Below, piece by piece: positions 26,007 through 35,413 of a stretch of DNA of 64,000 nt. A model generated the notes under the pieces. That model ran no database searches and was not told where the DNA came from. It saw only the letters and a program-made list of their open reading frames with translations. A program made the position numbers and the translations under genes. Origin of the DNA: Clostridiales bacterium (GTDB taxonomy: Bacteria; Bacillota; Clostridia; Saccharofermentanales; Saccharofermentanaceae). Position 1 is the stretch's first letter; each line of letters opens with the position of its first letter. Location: contig JAFXMZ010000024.1 in NCBI GenBank assembly GCA_017529925.1, positions 62,001 to 126,000 on the forward strand, written 5' to 3'.

Positions 26007-27810
26007 CGTGCTCTCTCCTGTATCTGATGATGCTCCTGACCATGGCCGCAGCTTCATCCGCGGGAGTCCTTCCGTGCTTTTCCCATAAGATCCCCGGGAG
26101 CGCGGCGGCAGTCTTTTTCTGGATCATCTCCGAAAAAACGAACAGCGAAGGCATCGCAAGACCCAGAGATCTCGCCTTGCCCTCATTCTCGAATATATCG
26201 CCGGGTCTTCCGGTAACGGCAGCCTTGCCGTCCCTGATAATGCATATCCTGTCCGCATAGCGCTGGGCCTCATCCATATTATGGGATACCAGAACGACGG
26301 TGGTTCCCGCCGCCTTGAGCTGACCGAGCATCGAAAACATCTCGATCCTTCCCCTGGGGTCGAGCCCCGATGCGGGTTCGTCAAGGACCAGTACATCCGG
26401 CTTCATAACGAGCACTCCCGCTATTGCAGCTCTCCTCTTTCTTCCTCCGGACATCTCGAAAGGACTCCTGTCAAGCATCTCCTGAGGGAATCCTGCAGCA
26501 TCAGCTGCCTGCCTTATCAGCTTATCACGGTCTTTTTCATCGATATCGAGCACCTTAAGACCGTAACCTATATCCTTATAGATCGTCTCCTCAAAGAGCT
26601 GATACTCCGGGTACTGGAAGAGAAGTCCGACATGCTTTCGAAGTTCCCTCAGATCTTTCTTATTGCCTGCATGAAGTTCCCTCTTATCCGGAGTAAAGAA
26701 CACGACATCTCCGGAAGACGGCTTCAATATGCCGTTCAGGTGTGAGATCAGAGTGGTCTTCCCGCATCCGCTCCTGCCTACTACTGCAAGGATCTCGCCA
26801 CGCATGATATCAAGTGAGAAATCGTCGAGTACTTTCTCCTCGGAATTCTCATATGTATGATCCAGATTCCTGACCGACAGGATAACATCCCGGGCCGGAT
26901 CATCCGCGGATACGGGAGCGGGGACTTCACATGAGGCAGAGATATTCAGAAGAAGATCCGACAGGAAATCCGAACATGTCTCCTCGTTTATTATCGTATC
27001 AGGATCGAGGCTTTCCTTTCCCGCAAGTGCCGCGATCTCAAATGCCAGATCCACATATACGGGGCACATGAGACCCGAGCCGGAAGCCGCCTTCCTGTCA
27101 GCGAATATCTCATACGGTCTTCCCGAGAGCGTGACCTTACCGTTCTCTATGACAAATGCCCTGTCGCATCCGGCCGCTTCGTTCATGTCATGGGTTATGT
27201 TGATGACTGTCGTTTTCTTTTCGCGGTTGATCTTTCCGACTATCTCGAGGAGCTCCTCGCGGCTCTGCGGATCGAGCATTGATGTGGACTCATCGAGGAT
27301 CAGTATCTCAGGCTCCATCGCAAGAGCTCCGGCTACGGCAAGTTTCTGCTTCTGTCCTCCCGAGAGCGTGGCCGTCTGCCTCTTGGCAAGATCTTTGAGC
27401 CCGACATATTCAAGGGCCCTGTCGACGCGTTCGCGCAGCTCGGGAAGCGGGACTCCGAGATTCTCCGGACCGAAAGCCACGTCCTCTTCAACGATCGTAC
27501 CTATCAGCTGGTTATCCGGGTTCTGGAAGACATATGCGCAGTTCTCCCTTATATCCCAGAAATGATCACGGTCCTTTGAATCATATCCGAGTACGGCAAG
27601 CTTTCCTTCATCCGGCATCCCGAGAACGTCGATCAGCTTTGCGAGTGTGGACTTTCCGGAACCGTTAGGTCCCAACACGGCAACATATTCGCCTTTTCCG
27701 ATCTCGATCGACAGACCGTCGAGAGCTTTTGAGACAGACTCCGGCCGATCGTCTTCCTCAGAATACGATCTGTATGAAAAATAGATGTTGTCTGCCTTTA
27801 CCGCGGTCAT
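25999..27810 (-). CDS. Fused energy-coupling factor ATPase (EcfA1-EcfA2 in one chain)
   Basis: A 603-residue protein containing two complete ABC ATPase domains, where most bacteria have two genes. Domain 1: Walker A GPNGSGKST 47-55, signature LSGGQ 149-153, Walker B ILILDES 169-175, H-loop in NITHDMNEA. Domain 2: Walker A GRSGCGKTT 345-353, signature MSGGR 453-457 (Gln changed to Arg), Walker B VLVLDEP 473-479, H-loop VSHNMDEA. A poorly conserved linker of about 70 residues joins them. Domain 1 matches EcfA1 and domain 2 EcfA2 in gene order. It powers vitamin uptake with EcfT. The gene lies after the ribosomal cluster, beyond a bidirectional terminator. Confidence 0.94.
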   Translation of the reverse strand: MTAVKADNIYFSYRSYSEEDDRPESVSKALDGLSIEIGKGEYVAVLGPNGSGKSTLAKLIDVLGMPDEGKLAVLGYDSKDRDHFWDIRENCAYVFQNPDNQLIGTIVEEDVAFGPENLGVPLPELRERVDRALEYVGLKDLAKRQTATLSGGQKQKLAVAGALAMEPEILILDESTSMLDPQSREELLEIVGKINREKKTTVINITHDMNEAAGCDRAFVIENGKVTLSGRPYEIFADRKAASGSGLMCPVYVDLAFEIAALAGKESLDPDTIINEETCSDFLSDLLLNISASCEVPAPVSADDPARDVILSVRNLDHTYENSEEKVLDDFSLDIMRGEILAVVGRSGCGKTTLISHLNGILKPSSGDVVFFTPDKRELHAGNKKDLRELRKHVGLLFQYPEYQLFEETIYKDIGYGLKVLDIDEKDRDKLIRQAADAAGFPQEMLDRSPFEMSGGRKRRAAIAGVLVMKPDVLVLDEPASGLDPRGRIEMFSMLGQLKAAGTTVVLVSHNMDEAQRYADRICIIRDGKAAVTGRPGDIFENEGKARSLGLAMPSLFVFSEMIQKKTAAALPGILWEKHGRTPADEAAAMVRSIIRYRREHDV

Positions 27811-27841
27811 TCTCTTCTGATCCTCTTGTTTATTATAACGG

Positions 27842-27879
27842 AAAAGGGGCTGTCTTCTGTTTTGAAGACTGCCCCTTTT
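27842..27879. terminator. Bidirectional terminator after rplQ
   Basis: Long hairpin: AAAAGGGGC-n-GTCTTC (27842-27857) pairs with GAAGAC-n-GCCCCTTTT (27864-27879). Poly-A on one side and poly-T on the other let it work on both strands; on the minus strand it closes the alpha operon 32 nt after rplQ. Confidence 0.85.
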
Positions 27880-27911
27880 TTAAATCAGCTTTTAAAGCAA
27901 GTCCCGAGCTG

Positions 27912-28436
27912 TTATACGAACTCGAGGATAGCCATCTCAGAGCCGTCTCCGCGTCTGGCGCCGATCTTGATGACTCTTGTATATCCGCCCGTTCTGCCCT
28001 CATATCTGGGAGCGATCTCGTCGAAGAGCTTATTAACGGGATTTACAACATTTCCCTCGGCATCGTGGCTCTTCATAAGCCAGTAAGCCATTCTCTTCCT
28101 TGCTGCGAGACGGGAAGCACTGTCAACCTGGACTGTCTTCGTCTTTACCTCACGGTCTACGACATCATACTTGTTGCCATTCTTGGAAGTCTTGGAAGCA
28201 AGAACCTTCTTGCCCTTACCGTCGAGCTTTGCAGCAGAAACAGTAACTTCCTTTGTCGTGAAGTTGTCCTTCTCCTTGATAGCCTCAGTGATGAGCTTCT
28301 CAACGATAGCGCTGATCTCCTTAGCGCGTGCCGTTGTCGTTTCAACCTTACCGTTGATAACAAATGCCGTTGTCATGTTTCGAAGGATCGCTGTGCGCTG
28401 ATCGGAAGCACGACCTAATTTTCTGTTAGCTGGCAT
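27912..28436 (-). CDS. rplQ: 50S ribosomal protein L17
   Basis: Last gene of the ribosomal cluster. The N-terminus [17 protein letters not shown] is the L17 hallmark. At 174 residues it is longer than the roughly 115-130 of most L17 proteins; the extra material is an inserted segment around residues 57-105 (Lys/Thr/Val rich) before the conserved [12 protein letters not shown] and C-terminal GGYTRVIK region. The insertion lies in frame with no stop or shift, so it is a lineage feature, not an error. 18 nt downstream of rpoA. Confidence 0.95.
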   Translation of the reverse strand: MPANRKLGRASDQRTAILRNMTTAFVINGKVETTTARAKEISAIVEKLITEAIKEKDNFTTKEVTVSAAKLDGKGKKVLASKTSKNGNKYDVVDREVKTKTVQVDSASRLAARKRMAYWLMKSHDAEGNVVNPVNKLFDEIAPRYEGRTGGYTRVIKIGARRGDGSEMAILEFV

Positions 28437-28454
28437 CTTTATATCCTCCTATGA

Positions 28455-29408
28455 TCAATCTTGTTTGTCAGCAAGATGGAGACCCATCTGGCCGAGCTTG
28501 GAAATTACTTCGTCGAGAGACTTCTTACCGAGGTTCCTGACCTTGATCATCTCATCTTCAGTCTTGGAGATAAGATCGCCTACGGTATTGATAGCAGCTC
28601 TCTTGAGGCAATTGTATGTACGTACAGAGAAATCAAGATCCTCGATCTGCTTGCCGAGTTCGGAATTCTTCTCGGTCTTTGTCTCGATGCTCTTGAAGCT
28701 CATGTTTGTCTCTGTCTCCGTAAGAACGGTAAACAGGTTGAGGTGCTGGATAAGGATATCTGCAGCAGAAGAAAGAGCTTCGTCAACTGCGACTGTTCCG
28801 TCTGTCCATACCTCGAGAGTCAGGCTGTCATAGTCTGTTCTCTCGCCTACACGTGTGTTCTCGATCTTGTAGTTCGCTTTCCTTACGGGAGTAAAGATGG
28901 AATCGATCGGGATGATGCCGATGGACTGGCCTTCGGTCTTATTCTGATCAGCCGTGTTATATCCGCGGCCTGCACCGATCGTGAGTTCCATGAATACCTT
29001 GGACTCGCCGTTGAGATGAGCGATCACATGATCGGGGTTCATGATCTCTACCTCGTCATCATGTACGATATCGCCTGCGGTAAGCTCTCCTGCCTTACCC
29101 TCGGGTACGCTGATGCATACCGTCTTGGGAGAATCGGAGTGGAGCTTAGCCCTGATACCCTTAATGTTAAGGATTATCTCCGTCATGTCCTCGATGATTC
29201 CGGGAACAGTGGAGAACTCATGATAGATATTGTCGATCTTGATAGCTGTTACTGCAGCTCCCGTCAGGGAAGAAAGCAGAACACGACGAAGTGAGTTTCC
29301 GAGCGTTGTGCCGTATCCTCTCTCAAGGGGGGATACCACATATCTGCCGTAAGAACCGTCTTCTGTCAATTCAGCACATTCGATCGTAGGCTCTAATATA
29401 TCGTTCAT
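28455..29408 (-). CDS. rpoA: DNA-directed RNA polymerase subunit alpha
   Basis: 317 residues: N-terminal assembly domain (about 1-230, with ERGYGTTLGNSLRRVLLSS and the LTLEVWTDGTV region) and C-terminal DNA/activator-binding domain (about 250-310, with SVRTYNCLKRAAINTVGDL and GKKSLDEV). Normal length. Located between rpsD and rplQ as in most bacteria. Confidence 0.98.
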   Translation of the reverse strand: MNDILEPTIECAELTEDGSYGRYVVSPLERGYGTTLGNSLRRVLLSSLTGAAVTAIKIDNIYHEFSTVPGIIEDMTEIILNIKGIRAKLHSDSPKTVCISVPEGKAGELTAGDIVHDDEVEIMNPDHVIAHLNGESKVFMELTIGAGRGYNTADQNKTEGQSIGIIPIDSIFTPVRKANYKIENTRVGERTDYDSLTLEVWTDGTVAVDEALSSAADILIQHLNLFTVLTETETNMSFKSIETKTEKNSELGKQIEDLDFSVRTYNCLKRAAINTVGDLISKTEDEMIKVRNLGKKSLDEVISKLGQMGLHLADKQD

Positions 29409-29464
29409 TTTTTTCCTCCTGTAATGTGGCTATTTCCGTTTCCTTTAGTTTCCGATGAAGTCAA

Positions 29465-30061
29465 TTATTTGTTGTACAACTCGACGATCGCAACTGCATT
29501 GACAGGAACATCGATCTGATCAGCTCTGGGAACAGCGTTGATCTTTCCCGACATCTTCTCCCTGTCAGCGGAAAGCCATTCAGGTACGAGCCTTCCCTCT
29601 GTTGTCTCAAGGATGTCCTTGTATCTCTGGGAACCCTTAGCGGACTCTCTGATCTCTACAACATCCCCGGGCTTAACGGAGTAAGAAGAAATGTTTACTG
29701 TTTTTCCGTTTACGGCAACGTGTCTGTGGCTGACGATCTGCTTAGCCTCATCTCTCGTTCTTGCAAAACCGAGTCTGAAGATAACATTGTCAAGACGTGT
29801 CTCAAGAAGGATCATGAGGTTTTCACCGGTCGTGCCGTACTTGAGCTTCTCAGCCTTTACAAAGTAGTTTCTGAAGGGCTTCTCGAGTACACCGTAGATG
29901 AACTTAGCCTTCTGCTTCTCCTTCAGCTGTGTGCCGTACTCGCTCATCTTTCTGGGACGGGCGTTTCTGTGTCTGTTTGATTTCTTATCTATTCCAAGAA
30001 AGGCGGGCTCAATATCAAGAGCTCTGCATCTCTTAAGGACAGGTGTCATATCTCTTGCCAT
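29465..30061 (-). CDS. rpsD: 30S ribosomal protein S4
   Basis: 198 residues; MARDMTPVLKRCRALDIEP start and the S4 RNA-binding domain (LETRLDNVIFRLGFARTRDEAKQIVSH) are clear. It has a single N-terminal Cys, so it is the zinc-free (C-minus) form. Placed in the alpha operon between rpsK and rpoA, unlike Bacillus where rpsD is separate; S4 may control this operon. Confidence 0.97.
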   Translation of the reverse strand: MARDMTPVLKRCRALDIEPAFLGIDKKSNRHRNARPRKMSEYGTQLKEKQKAKFIYGVLEKPFRNYFVKAEKLKYGTTGENLMILLETRLDNVIFRLGFARTRDEAKQIVSHRHVAVNGKTVNISSYSVKPGDVVEIRESAKGSQRYKDILETTEGRLVPEWLSADREKMSGKINAVPRADQIDVPVNAVAIVELYNK

Positions 30062-30109
30062 CGCTTTATCCTCTTTTCTAAACTATTTAGTGTTAACAAT
30101 CGCGGGGGA

Positions 30110-30511
30110 TTATACTCTACGACGCTTAGGAGGACGGCAACCGTTGTGAGGAACGGGTGTAACGTCCTTGATCATCGTGATCTCAAGCCCTGCTGTGTCA
30201 AGTGCACGGACTGCGGACTCACGTCCTGCTCCGGGTCCCTTAACGAAAACCTCGACCGTCTTCATTCCGTGATCGATAGCCTTCCTGGCTGCGTCCTCAG
30301 CTGCAACCTGAGCAGCAAAAGCCGTACCCTTTCTGGAACCCCTCATGCCCTGCTGTCCGGCAGAAGCCCAAGAGATGGCATTTCCCTGTGTGTCACTGAT
30401 AGTAACGATAGTGTTGTTAAAAGTAGCGTGAATATGAGCATGTCCTGCGACGATATTCTTACGCTCACGCTTCTTCGGCTTTGTAGCCGTTTTCTTAACT
30501 GCCTTTGCCAT
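30110..30511 (-). CDS. rpsK: 30S ribosomal protein S11
   Basis: 133 residues with the S11 core [29 protein letters not shown] and the C-terminal [13 protein letters not shown]. Platform protein of the small subunit contacting S13/S7 neighbours. Lies 16 nt after rpsM. Confidence 0.98.
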   Translation of the reverse strand: MAKAVKKTATKPKKRERKNIVAGHAHIHATFNNTIVTISDTQGNAISWASAGQQGMRGSRKGTAFAAQVAAEDAARKAIDHGMKTVEVFVKGPGAGRESAVRALDTAGLEITMIKDVTPVPHNGCRPPKRRRV

Positions 30512-30527
30512 ATTCTAAGATCCTCCC

Positions 30528-30896
30528 TTACTTCTTCTTGCCTGCAACAGTATGCTTCGGGCCCTTACGGGTACGAGCATTCGTCTTTGTGCGCTGGCCT
30601 CTGACGGGAAGTCCGAGTCTGTGGCGACGGCCTCTGTAACATCCGATATCTGTAAGACGCTTGATGTTACCTGCGATCTCTCTCTTGAGATCTCCCTCTA
30701 CTGTGTAGTGATTCTCGATTCTGTCACGGATCTTGGCTACTTCTTCCTCCGTGAGATCCTTGACCCTGGTATCAGGGTTGAGTCCGGTATCATTGATGAT
30801 AGCGGACGCGCTTGTCGTACCAATGCCGTAAATGTACGTAAGAGCGATCTCGATCCTCTTATCGTTCGGCAGATCAACACCGGCAATACGAGCCAT
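30528..30896 (-). CDS. rpsM: 30S ribosomal protein S13
   Basis: 122 residues starting [19 protein letters not shown], with YGIG and the C-terminal [15 protein letters not shown] basic tail. Head protein of the small subunit. It follows rpmJ after an unusually long 221-nt spacer, suggesting an internal promoter or regulatory leader. Confidence 0.98.
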   Translation of the reverse strand: MARIAGVDLPNDKRIEIALTYIYGIGTTSASAIINDTGLNPDTRVKDLTEEEVAKIRDRIENHYTVEGDLKREIAGNIKRLTDIGCYRGRRHRLGLPVRGQRTKTNARTRKGPKHTVAGKKK

Positions 30897-31117
30897 TTAG
30901 TGTACCTCCATTGAGTGTAGTGTTTTTGAAATTTATATATACGACACGCGATGTAAGGATTCTCCCCGGGTCAGGAGGAGCAGCCGCCCCTACTGTTACG
31001 TGTTATATGCTACTTATTTCATTTTCTGTTTCTGTTCTTGTTTTTCCGGAGACGAAGCTTGTATCTCCGGCGACATGGACAGGGCTAAATCTGTCCGCAG
31101 TCGGTCTTCACTTATTC
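30897..31117 (-). other. Structured 221-nt spacer between rpmJ and rpsM
   Basis: No gene seen. Contains a 7-bp hairpin CCGGAGA/TCTCCGG (31046-31052, 31064-31070) and a 6-bp hairpin GGACAG/CTGTCC (31077-31082, 31091-31096). On the minus strand the first is followed by an A-rich run, so neither is a normal terminator. A leader for autogenous control of rpsM-rpsK-rpsD-rpoA-rplQ is possible. Confidence 0.35.
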
Positions 31118-31231
31118 TTATCCCTGCTTCTGCTTATGCTTGGGATCGGAACAAATGATCATTACTTTTCCATGACGACGAATGACTTTGCACTTCTCGC
31201 ACATAGGCTTGACTGACGGTCTTACCTTCAT
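31118..31231 (-). CDS. rpmJ: 50S ribosomal protein L36
   Basis: A 37-residue zinc-ribbon protein, read on the minus strand from ATG 31231 to TAA 31118: [19 protein letters not shown] start, then the second half of the site in [12 protein letters not shown], giving ligands C-x2-C-x12-C-x4-H. The zinc-binding form of L36. GAGG lies upstream at good spacing. Conserved position between infA and rpsM. Confidence 0.97.
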   Translation of the reverse strand: MKVRPSVKPMCEKCKVIRRHGKVMIICSDPKHKQKQG

Positions 31232-31291
31232 TTTGAACCTCCTGCTGTTTTCTTCACGCAAAATTAGGCGCTTTTACGCGCACGCTAATAT

Positions 31292-31319
31292 ATTTTAGCA
31301 GTTTTTTTCTATTATGCAA
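31292..31319 (-). promoter_or_regulatory. Internal promoter upstream of rpmJ
   Basis: TTGCAT (31314-31319) and TAAAAT (31292-31297) on the minus strand with a 16-nt spacer, in the 136-nt gap between infA and rpmJ. Confidence 0.6.
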
Positions 31320-31367
31320 GAACTATTTTGAACGTCCCGAAAAAACTCCGGAGCCTTCAGATCCTGC

Positions 31368-31589
31368 TCAGTTCTTGCCTCTCCAGGTGATCCTTCCTCT
31401 CGAAAGATCATAAGGCGAAAGTTCCATTGTTACCTTATCACCGGGAAGGATCTTAATGTAGTTCTGGCGGAGCTTTCCGGAAATGTGCGCCAGTACCTGG
31501 TGCCCGTTCTCGAGCTTAACCTTGAACATTGCGTTGGGGAGCGCATCCTCAACTATTCCCTCTACCTCGATAACATCCTCTTTTGCCAT
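31368..31589 (-). CDS. infA: Translation initiation factor IF-1
   Basis: 73 residues, single OB-fold: [20 protein letters not shown] and the [12 protein letters not shown] C-terminus. Binds the 30S A site during initiation. Its ATG shares one base with the TGA of map (TGATG), so translation is coupled. Confidence 0.97.
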   Translation of the reverse strand: MAKEDVIEVEGIVEDALPNAMFKVKLENGHQVLAHISGKLRQNYIKILPGDKVTMELSPYDLSRGRITWRGKN

Positions 31590-32353
31590 CAGATTTCCTC
31601 CTCATAAGTTGTCATTTCAGGGCCGTTATCAGTTATTATCACAGTATTCTCATAGTGAGCAGCCGGCTTTCCGTCGGCTGTCACGACTGTCCACTCGTCA
31701 TCTTCCAGGAGTACATGCTCCGTTCCCGCATTGATCATGGGTTCGATGCAGAATGCCATTCCCTTTACGATCCTCGGGCCCCTTCCGGCTTTGCCGTAGT
31801 TGGGAACATCAGGCTCCTGGTGCATCTGTCTTCCGATGCCGTGTCCGGTAAGGACTCTTACGACTCCGTATCCGAAAGACTCGGCATGTTCCTGGACAGC
31901 ATGGCTTATATCGCCGATCCTGTTCCCGATCTTTGCCTGCTCGAGTCCTTTGAAGAAACACTCCTTAGTCCTCTCGACCAGAAGCTTCTTATCCTCGGAT
32001 ACATTTCCTACATAATAAGTCCTTGCCGCATCTCCGTTAAATCCGTGAAGTTCGGCTACGACATCACATGTCACGATATCGCCGTCCTTCAGTATCACCT
32101 TGTCCGAAGGGATCCCGTGAACGACCTCTTCATTGATCGAAGTGCAGATCGCCGCAGGGAAAGGAGGCTCGCCGAATCCAACACACGGTGCAGAACCGCC
32201 CGCTTCCTTTATGATCCTCTGTGCTACGTCGTCAAGATGTTTGGTTGATACTCCGGGTCTGACCTCGTCCTTAAGAGCCCTGAGGATCTTAGCGACCAGT
32301 GCGCCCGCTTCCCTCATCTTCTGAAGTTCTTCATCTGACAGTATCTCGATCAT
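31589..32353 (-). CDS. map: Methionine aminopeptidase, type I
   Basis: Removes N-terminal Met from new proteins. Start at ATG 32353 (M-I-E-I-L), with GGAG seven nt upstream; an open frame 29 codons longer overlaps adk and lacks family similarity. The 254-residue protein has the metal ligands in order: Asp in GDIVTCDV, Asp in FNGDAARTY, His in [13 protein letters not shown], Glu in FCIEPMI and Glu near HYENTV. No N-terminal zinc-finger extension, so type Ia. Confidence 0.96.
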   Translation of the reverse strand: MIEILSDEELQKMREAGALVAKILRALKDEVRPGVSTKHLDDVAQRIIKEAGGSAPCVGFGEPPFPAAICTSINEEVVHGIPSDKVILKDGDIVTCDVVAELHGFNGDAARTYYVGNVSEDKKLLVERTKECFFKGLEQAKIGNRIGDISHAVQEHAESFGYGVVRVLTGHGIGRQMHQEPDVPNYGKAGRGPRIVKGMAFCIEPMINAGTEHVLLEDDEWTVVTADGKPAAHYENTVIITDNGPEMTTYEEEI

Positions 32354-32375
32354 GTCTTTTCTCCGCCAAAGCATC

Positions 32376-33032
32376 TCAGATGATATTCTTAGCCATGAGA
32401 CCTTCTTCGATCTGAGCGATACAGTCTTCCGCAGAAGCACCGTTATCGCCCTCGACGATCAGATCCCTCGATCCGTAAAAATCGATAAGGGGCTTTGTGT
32501 TCTCATAATATGTCTTGAGCCTTGCGCTTACCGTCTCTTCATTATCGTCGGCACGCTGAACGACATTGCCTCCGCAAAGATCGCATACACCTTCGACCTT
32601 TGTGGGCTTGAACGTAACATTGAAACTCGCGCCGCACTTCTCGCAGACTCTTCTTCCAGATACGCGCTGCTTGATGACCTCATCATCTACCACGATGGAC
32701 AGTACTGCATCGATCTTCTCGTTCTTCTTTGCGAGCATCTGATCGAGTGCCTCGGCCTGAGCGATCGTCCTGGGGAATCCGTCGAGGATATATCCCTTGC
32801 TGCAGTCGCTCTGCGAAAGACGGTCCTCCACCATTGATACCGTAAGACTGTCCGGAACCAGAGCACCCTTGTCGATATAGCTCTTGGCTTCGATGCCCAG
32901 AGGTGTCTGCTCCTTGATGTTGCTCCTGAAGATATCTCCCGTAGAGATATGTGCAAGATCATACTTCTCTCTCAAAACGGTAGCCGAAGTACCTTTTCCC
33001 GAACCGGGTGCGCCGAGTATGATGAGTCTCAT
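32376..33032 (-). CDS. adk: Adenylate kinase
   Basis: Interconverts ATP+AMP and 2 ADP. The 218-residue long-lid form has P-loop GAPGSGKGT at 7-15, DGFPRTIAQAEAL and a zinc-type lid with CEKCG and CDLCGG (four cysteines), typical of Gram-positive Adk. Located between secY and map as in many Firmicutes. A hairpin precedes it. Confidence 0.97.
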   Translation of the reverse strand: MRLIILGAPGSGKGTSATVLREKYDLAHISTGDIFRSNIKEQTPLGIEAKSYIDKGALVPDSLTVSMVEDRLSQSDCSKGYILDGFPRTIAQAEALDQMLAKKNEKIDAVLSIVVDDEVIKQRVSGRRVCEKCGASFNVTFKPTKVEGVCDLCGGNVVQRADDNEETVSARLKTYYENTKPLIDFYGSRDLIVEGDNGASAEDCIAQIEEGLMAKNII

Positions 33033-33066
33033 TTATGTATTCCTCTTTTCTTTCTTAATCGCAAAC

Positions 33067-33097
33067 AACGGTCCGGGGATATGTCCCCCGGGCCGTT
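33067..33097 (-). terminator. Terminator-like hairpin between secY and adk
   Basis: AACGG-n-CCGGGG / CCCCGG-n-CCGTT, a GC-rich stem of 11 paired bases with small mismatches, followed on the minus strand by GTTTGCGATT. It would reduce readthrough from the spc operon into adk-map-infA. Confidence 0.6.
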
Positions 33098-33122
33098 ATT
33101 CACTATACTTCATTATTTTTTA

Positions 33123-34436
33123 TTAATCAAGGAAGCCTCTGTAATTCCTTGTTACGAGCTGTCCTTCGATCTGTACTACGAGGTCATTGGCAACACCCGT
33201 AAGGATGAGTACCGACGTACCTGCGAACCATACATCCTCGAGTCCCGAGAAGAGAGCTGCGAGTGTAGGTACCAGACAGATTAGCGAAAGGAAGAGTCCG
33301 TCTGCCCAGTTGAGCCTGCTCGCGGTCTTCAGGATGAAATCCGTTGTGGGCTTACCGGGTCTGATACCGGGGATAAATCCGCCGTTCTTCTGAATGTTGT
33401 TGCTTATCTCGATCGGATTGAACTGGATAAGCGAGTAGAAGAATGTGAATCCGATGATCAGAAGGAAGTAGAAGATGTAGTACCAGGGGCTCGTCGAAAA
33501 GTTCCTGAACCAGTCGATGACTACTCCGTGCTTGTTAGCAAAGAAGAATGTAACGATCATCGAAGGAAGGGAAAGGATCGACATGGCGAAGATTACAGGC
33601 ATAACTCCCGACTGGTTTACCTTGATCGGGATATATGAGCTCTGTCCGCCGTAGAGCTTTCTTCCTACCGTCTTCTTGGAATACTGAACGGGGATCCTTC
33701 TCTCTGCATTCTGTACATATACAACGAAAACGATGATAGCGATCGCGATACATGCAACTGCAATGAAGAGCAGGACTCCGAGGAGGATTCCGATAGCGGG
33801 GTTCGAGAACCTTCCCGAAACATCCGCTGCCTTCTCGTACAGATTCTGTGTCATTGCAGGAAGTCTTGTAACGATACCTGCAAAGATTATGAGAGATACT
33901 CCGTTTCCGATACCCTTCTCGTTGATCCTCTCACCGAGCCATACGATAAAGCATGTGCCTGCGGTGAAGCAGATGACTACGAGTGCTCCTGCGAGGAACT
34001 TTGGCATGATCGGCGAAAGAGCCGATCTTGTGGACCATGTAAAGAGCGTTGCCTGAAGGAATGCGAGTCCGATAGCAGAATATCTGTTGATCTTGCTCAT
34101 CTTCTTCCTTCCGGATTCACCCTCTTTCGCGAGGTTCTCAAGATAAGGGATAACGACCGTCAGGAGCTGGATGATGATGGAAGCGTTGATGTAAGGCGTG
34201 ATACCCATAGCGAATACTGTTGCCGCATAAAGTCCGCCGCCTGCGATGATGTTCATCATGCTTCCGAGCTGTCCCCACTGCTGAACGAGTCCGGAGAAGA
34301 TCTCTCTGTCCATTCCGGGAACCGGAACGAGACCGCCGATCATATATACTCCGAGAATAATGAGTGTATAGATAAGTCTTTTTCTCAGATCCGGAAGACG
34401 GAATGCTTTGACTAAGGTGTCAAACATGCCTTTCAT
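33123..34436 (-). CDS. secY: Preprotein translocase subunit SecY
   Basis: Channel subunit of the Sec translocon in the membrane, 437 residues with ten hydrophobic segments. The family signature VIFAMSILSLP region and the cytoplasmic loop YVQNAERRIPVQYSKK are present. The start is ATG 34436, preceded by GAGGAGG at seven nt; a TTG two codons upstream is less likely. It overlaps no gene but its start lies 3 nt after the rplO stop. Confidence 0.97.
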   Translation of the reverse strand: MKGMFDTLVKAFRLPDLRKRLIYTLIILGVYMIGGLVPVPGMDREIFSGLVQQWGQLGSMMNIIAGGGLYAATVFAMGITPYINASIIIQLLTVVIPYLENLAKEGESGRKKMSKINRYSAIGLAFLQATLFTWSTRSALSPIMPKFLAGALVVICFTAGTCFIVWLGERINEKGIGNGVSLIIFAGIVTRLPAMTQNLYEKAADVSGRFSNPAIGILLGVLLFIAVACIAIAIIVFVVYVQNAERRIPVQYSKKTVGRKLYGGQSSYIPIKVNQSGVMPVIFAMSILSLPSMIVTFFFANKHGVVIDWFRNFSTSPWYYIFYFLLIIGFTFFYSLIQFNPIEISNNIQKNGGFIPGIRPGKPTTDFILKTASRLNWADGLFLSLICLVPTLAALFSGLEDVWFAGTSVLILTGVANDLVVQIEGQLVTRNYRGFLD

Positions 34437-34438
34437 GA

Positions 34439-34882
34439 TCAAACCTCCTCAGCCGTTCCACCAGCCTTTTCGATCTTCTCCTTGGCAGAAGCAGTAAACT
34501 TTACTGCCTTGACATTGAGCTTCTTTGTGAGCTCGCCGTTACCGAGGATCTTAACGCCGTCATTATTCTTGGGCAATGTGATGATGCCGTTCTCTGCGAG
34601 AACCTCTGCCGTTACCTCTGTACCGTCAGAAAGCTTCTCGAGATCGGAAACATTGACCTCGATATAAGCGGGTGCAAATCTCTTGTTGTTGAAGCCTCTC
34701 TTAGGGAGTCTTCTGTAAAGAGGCATCTGGCCTCCTTCAAAACCGGGACGTACTCCGCCGCCGGATCTTGCCTTCTGGCCCTTATGTCCACGGCCGGATG
34801 TCTTTCCGTTTCCGGATCCTGCTCCGCGGCCCTTGCGGTATGCTTTTGCATTTCCGCTCGAAGTAATTTCATTGAGCTTCAT
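34439..34882 (-). CDS. rplO: 50S ribosomal protein L15
   Basis: 147 residues. The Gly/Arg/Lys-rich N-terminal arm ([24 protein letters not shown]) is shortened here to a recognisable [15 protein letters not shown], followed by the [17 protein letters not shown] core. It starts only 19 nt after the end of rpsE; the rpmD gene that normally lies between them is missing. Confidence 0.97.
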   Translation of the reverse strand: MKLNEITSSGNAKAYRKGRGAGSGNGKTSGRGHKGQKARSGGGVRPGFEGGQMPLYRRLPKRGFNNKRFAPAYIEVNVSDLEKLSDGTEVTAEVLAENGIITLPKNNDGVKILGNGELTKKLNVKAVKFTASAKEKIEKAGGTAEEV

Positions 34883-34901
34883 TTATCCATACCTCCATCT
34901 C

Positions 34902-35396
34902 TTATCGGATTTCCTCAACGGACTTTCCTCTGAGTCTTGCTACCTCTTCGATAGACTTAAGGCTCTTCAGACCTTCCATTGTGGCATTAACCATGTTGTT
35001 GGGGTTGTTGGATCCGATGGACTTTGTTCTGATATCAGTGATTCCTGCGAGAACGCATACGTCACGAACGGGACCGCCTGCGATTACTCCGGTACCGTCT
35101 GCAGCAGGCTTCATAACGATCTTTGCTGCAGAGAACTCACCGAGAGTCTCGTGAGGGATAGTACCGTTAAGTACAGGTACCTCAATGATATTCTTCTTAG
35201 CTTCCTCGATACCCTTGCGGATAGCATCCGGTACCTCAGCAGCCTTTCCGATTCCCTTACCTACATGACCATTCTCGTCGCCTACGACAACAAGAGCTGC
35301 GAAACGGAAGTTACGTCCGCCCTTAACTGTCTTGGAAACACGGCCGATGTGGATAACCTTTTCCTTTAATTCTACGCTGTTAGGATCAAAAGCCAT
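34902..35396 (-). CDS. rpsE: 30S ribosomal protein S5
   Basis: 164 residues. It has the S5 double-stranded RNA-binding domain with [17 protein letters not shown] and the C-terminal domain with TNNP-like [12 protein letters not shown]. Contributes to decoding fidelity. Followed directly by rplO with no rpmD. Confidence 0.97.
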   Translation of the reverse strand: MAFDPNSVELKEKVIHIGRVSKTVKGGRNFRFAALVVVGDENGHVGKGIGKAAEVPDAIRKGIEEAKKNIIEVPVLNGTIPHETLGEFSAAKIVMKPAADGTGVIAGGPVRDVCVLAGITDIRTKSIGSNNPNNMVNATMEGLKSLKSIEEVARLRGKSVEEIR

Positions 35397-35413
35397 TTGT
35401 TATCTCCTCCTGA

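Noticed and set aside
30911..31216. Plus-strand 101-codon frame in the rpmJ-rpsM spacer
   Set aside because: It runs antisense across most of rpmJ, has no ribosome binding site and no family similarity.
34883..34901. Possible hidden rpmD gene
   Set aside because: Only 19 nt separate rpsE and rplO, far too short for the roughly 60-codon L30, and no L30-like sequence is seen in other frames nearby.
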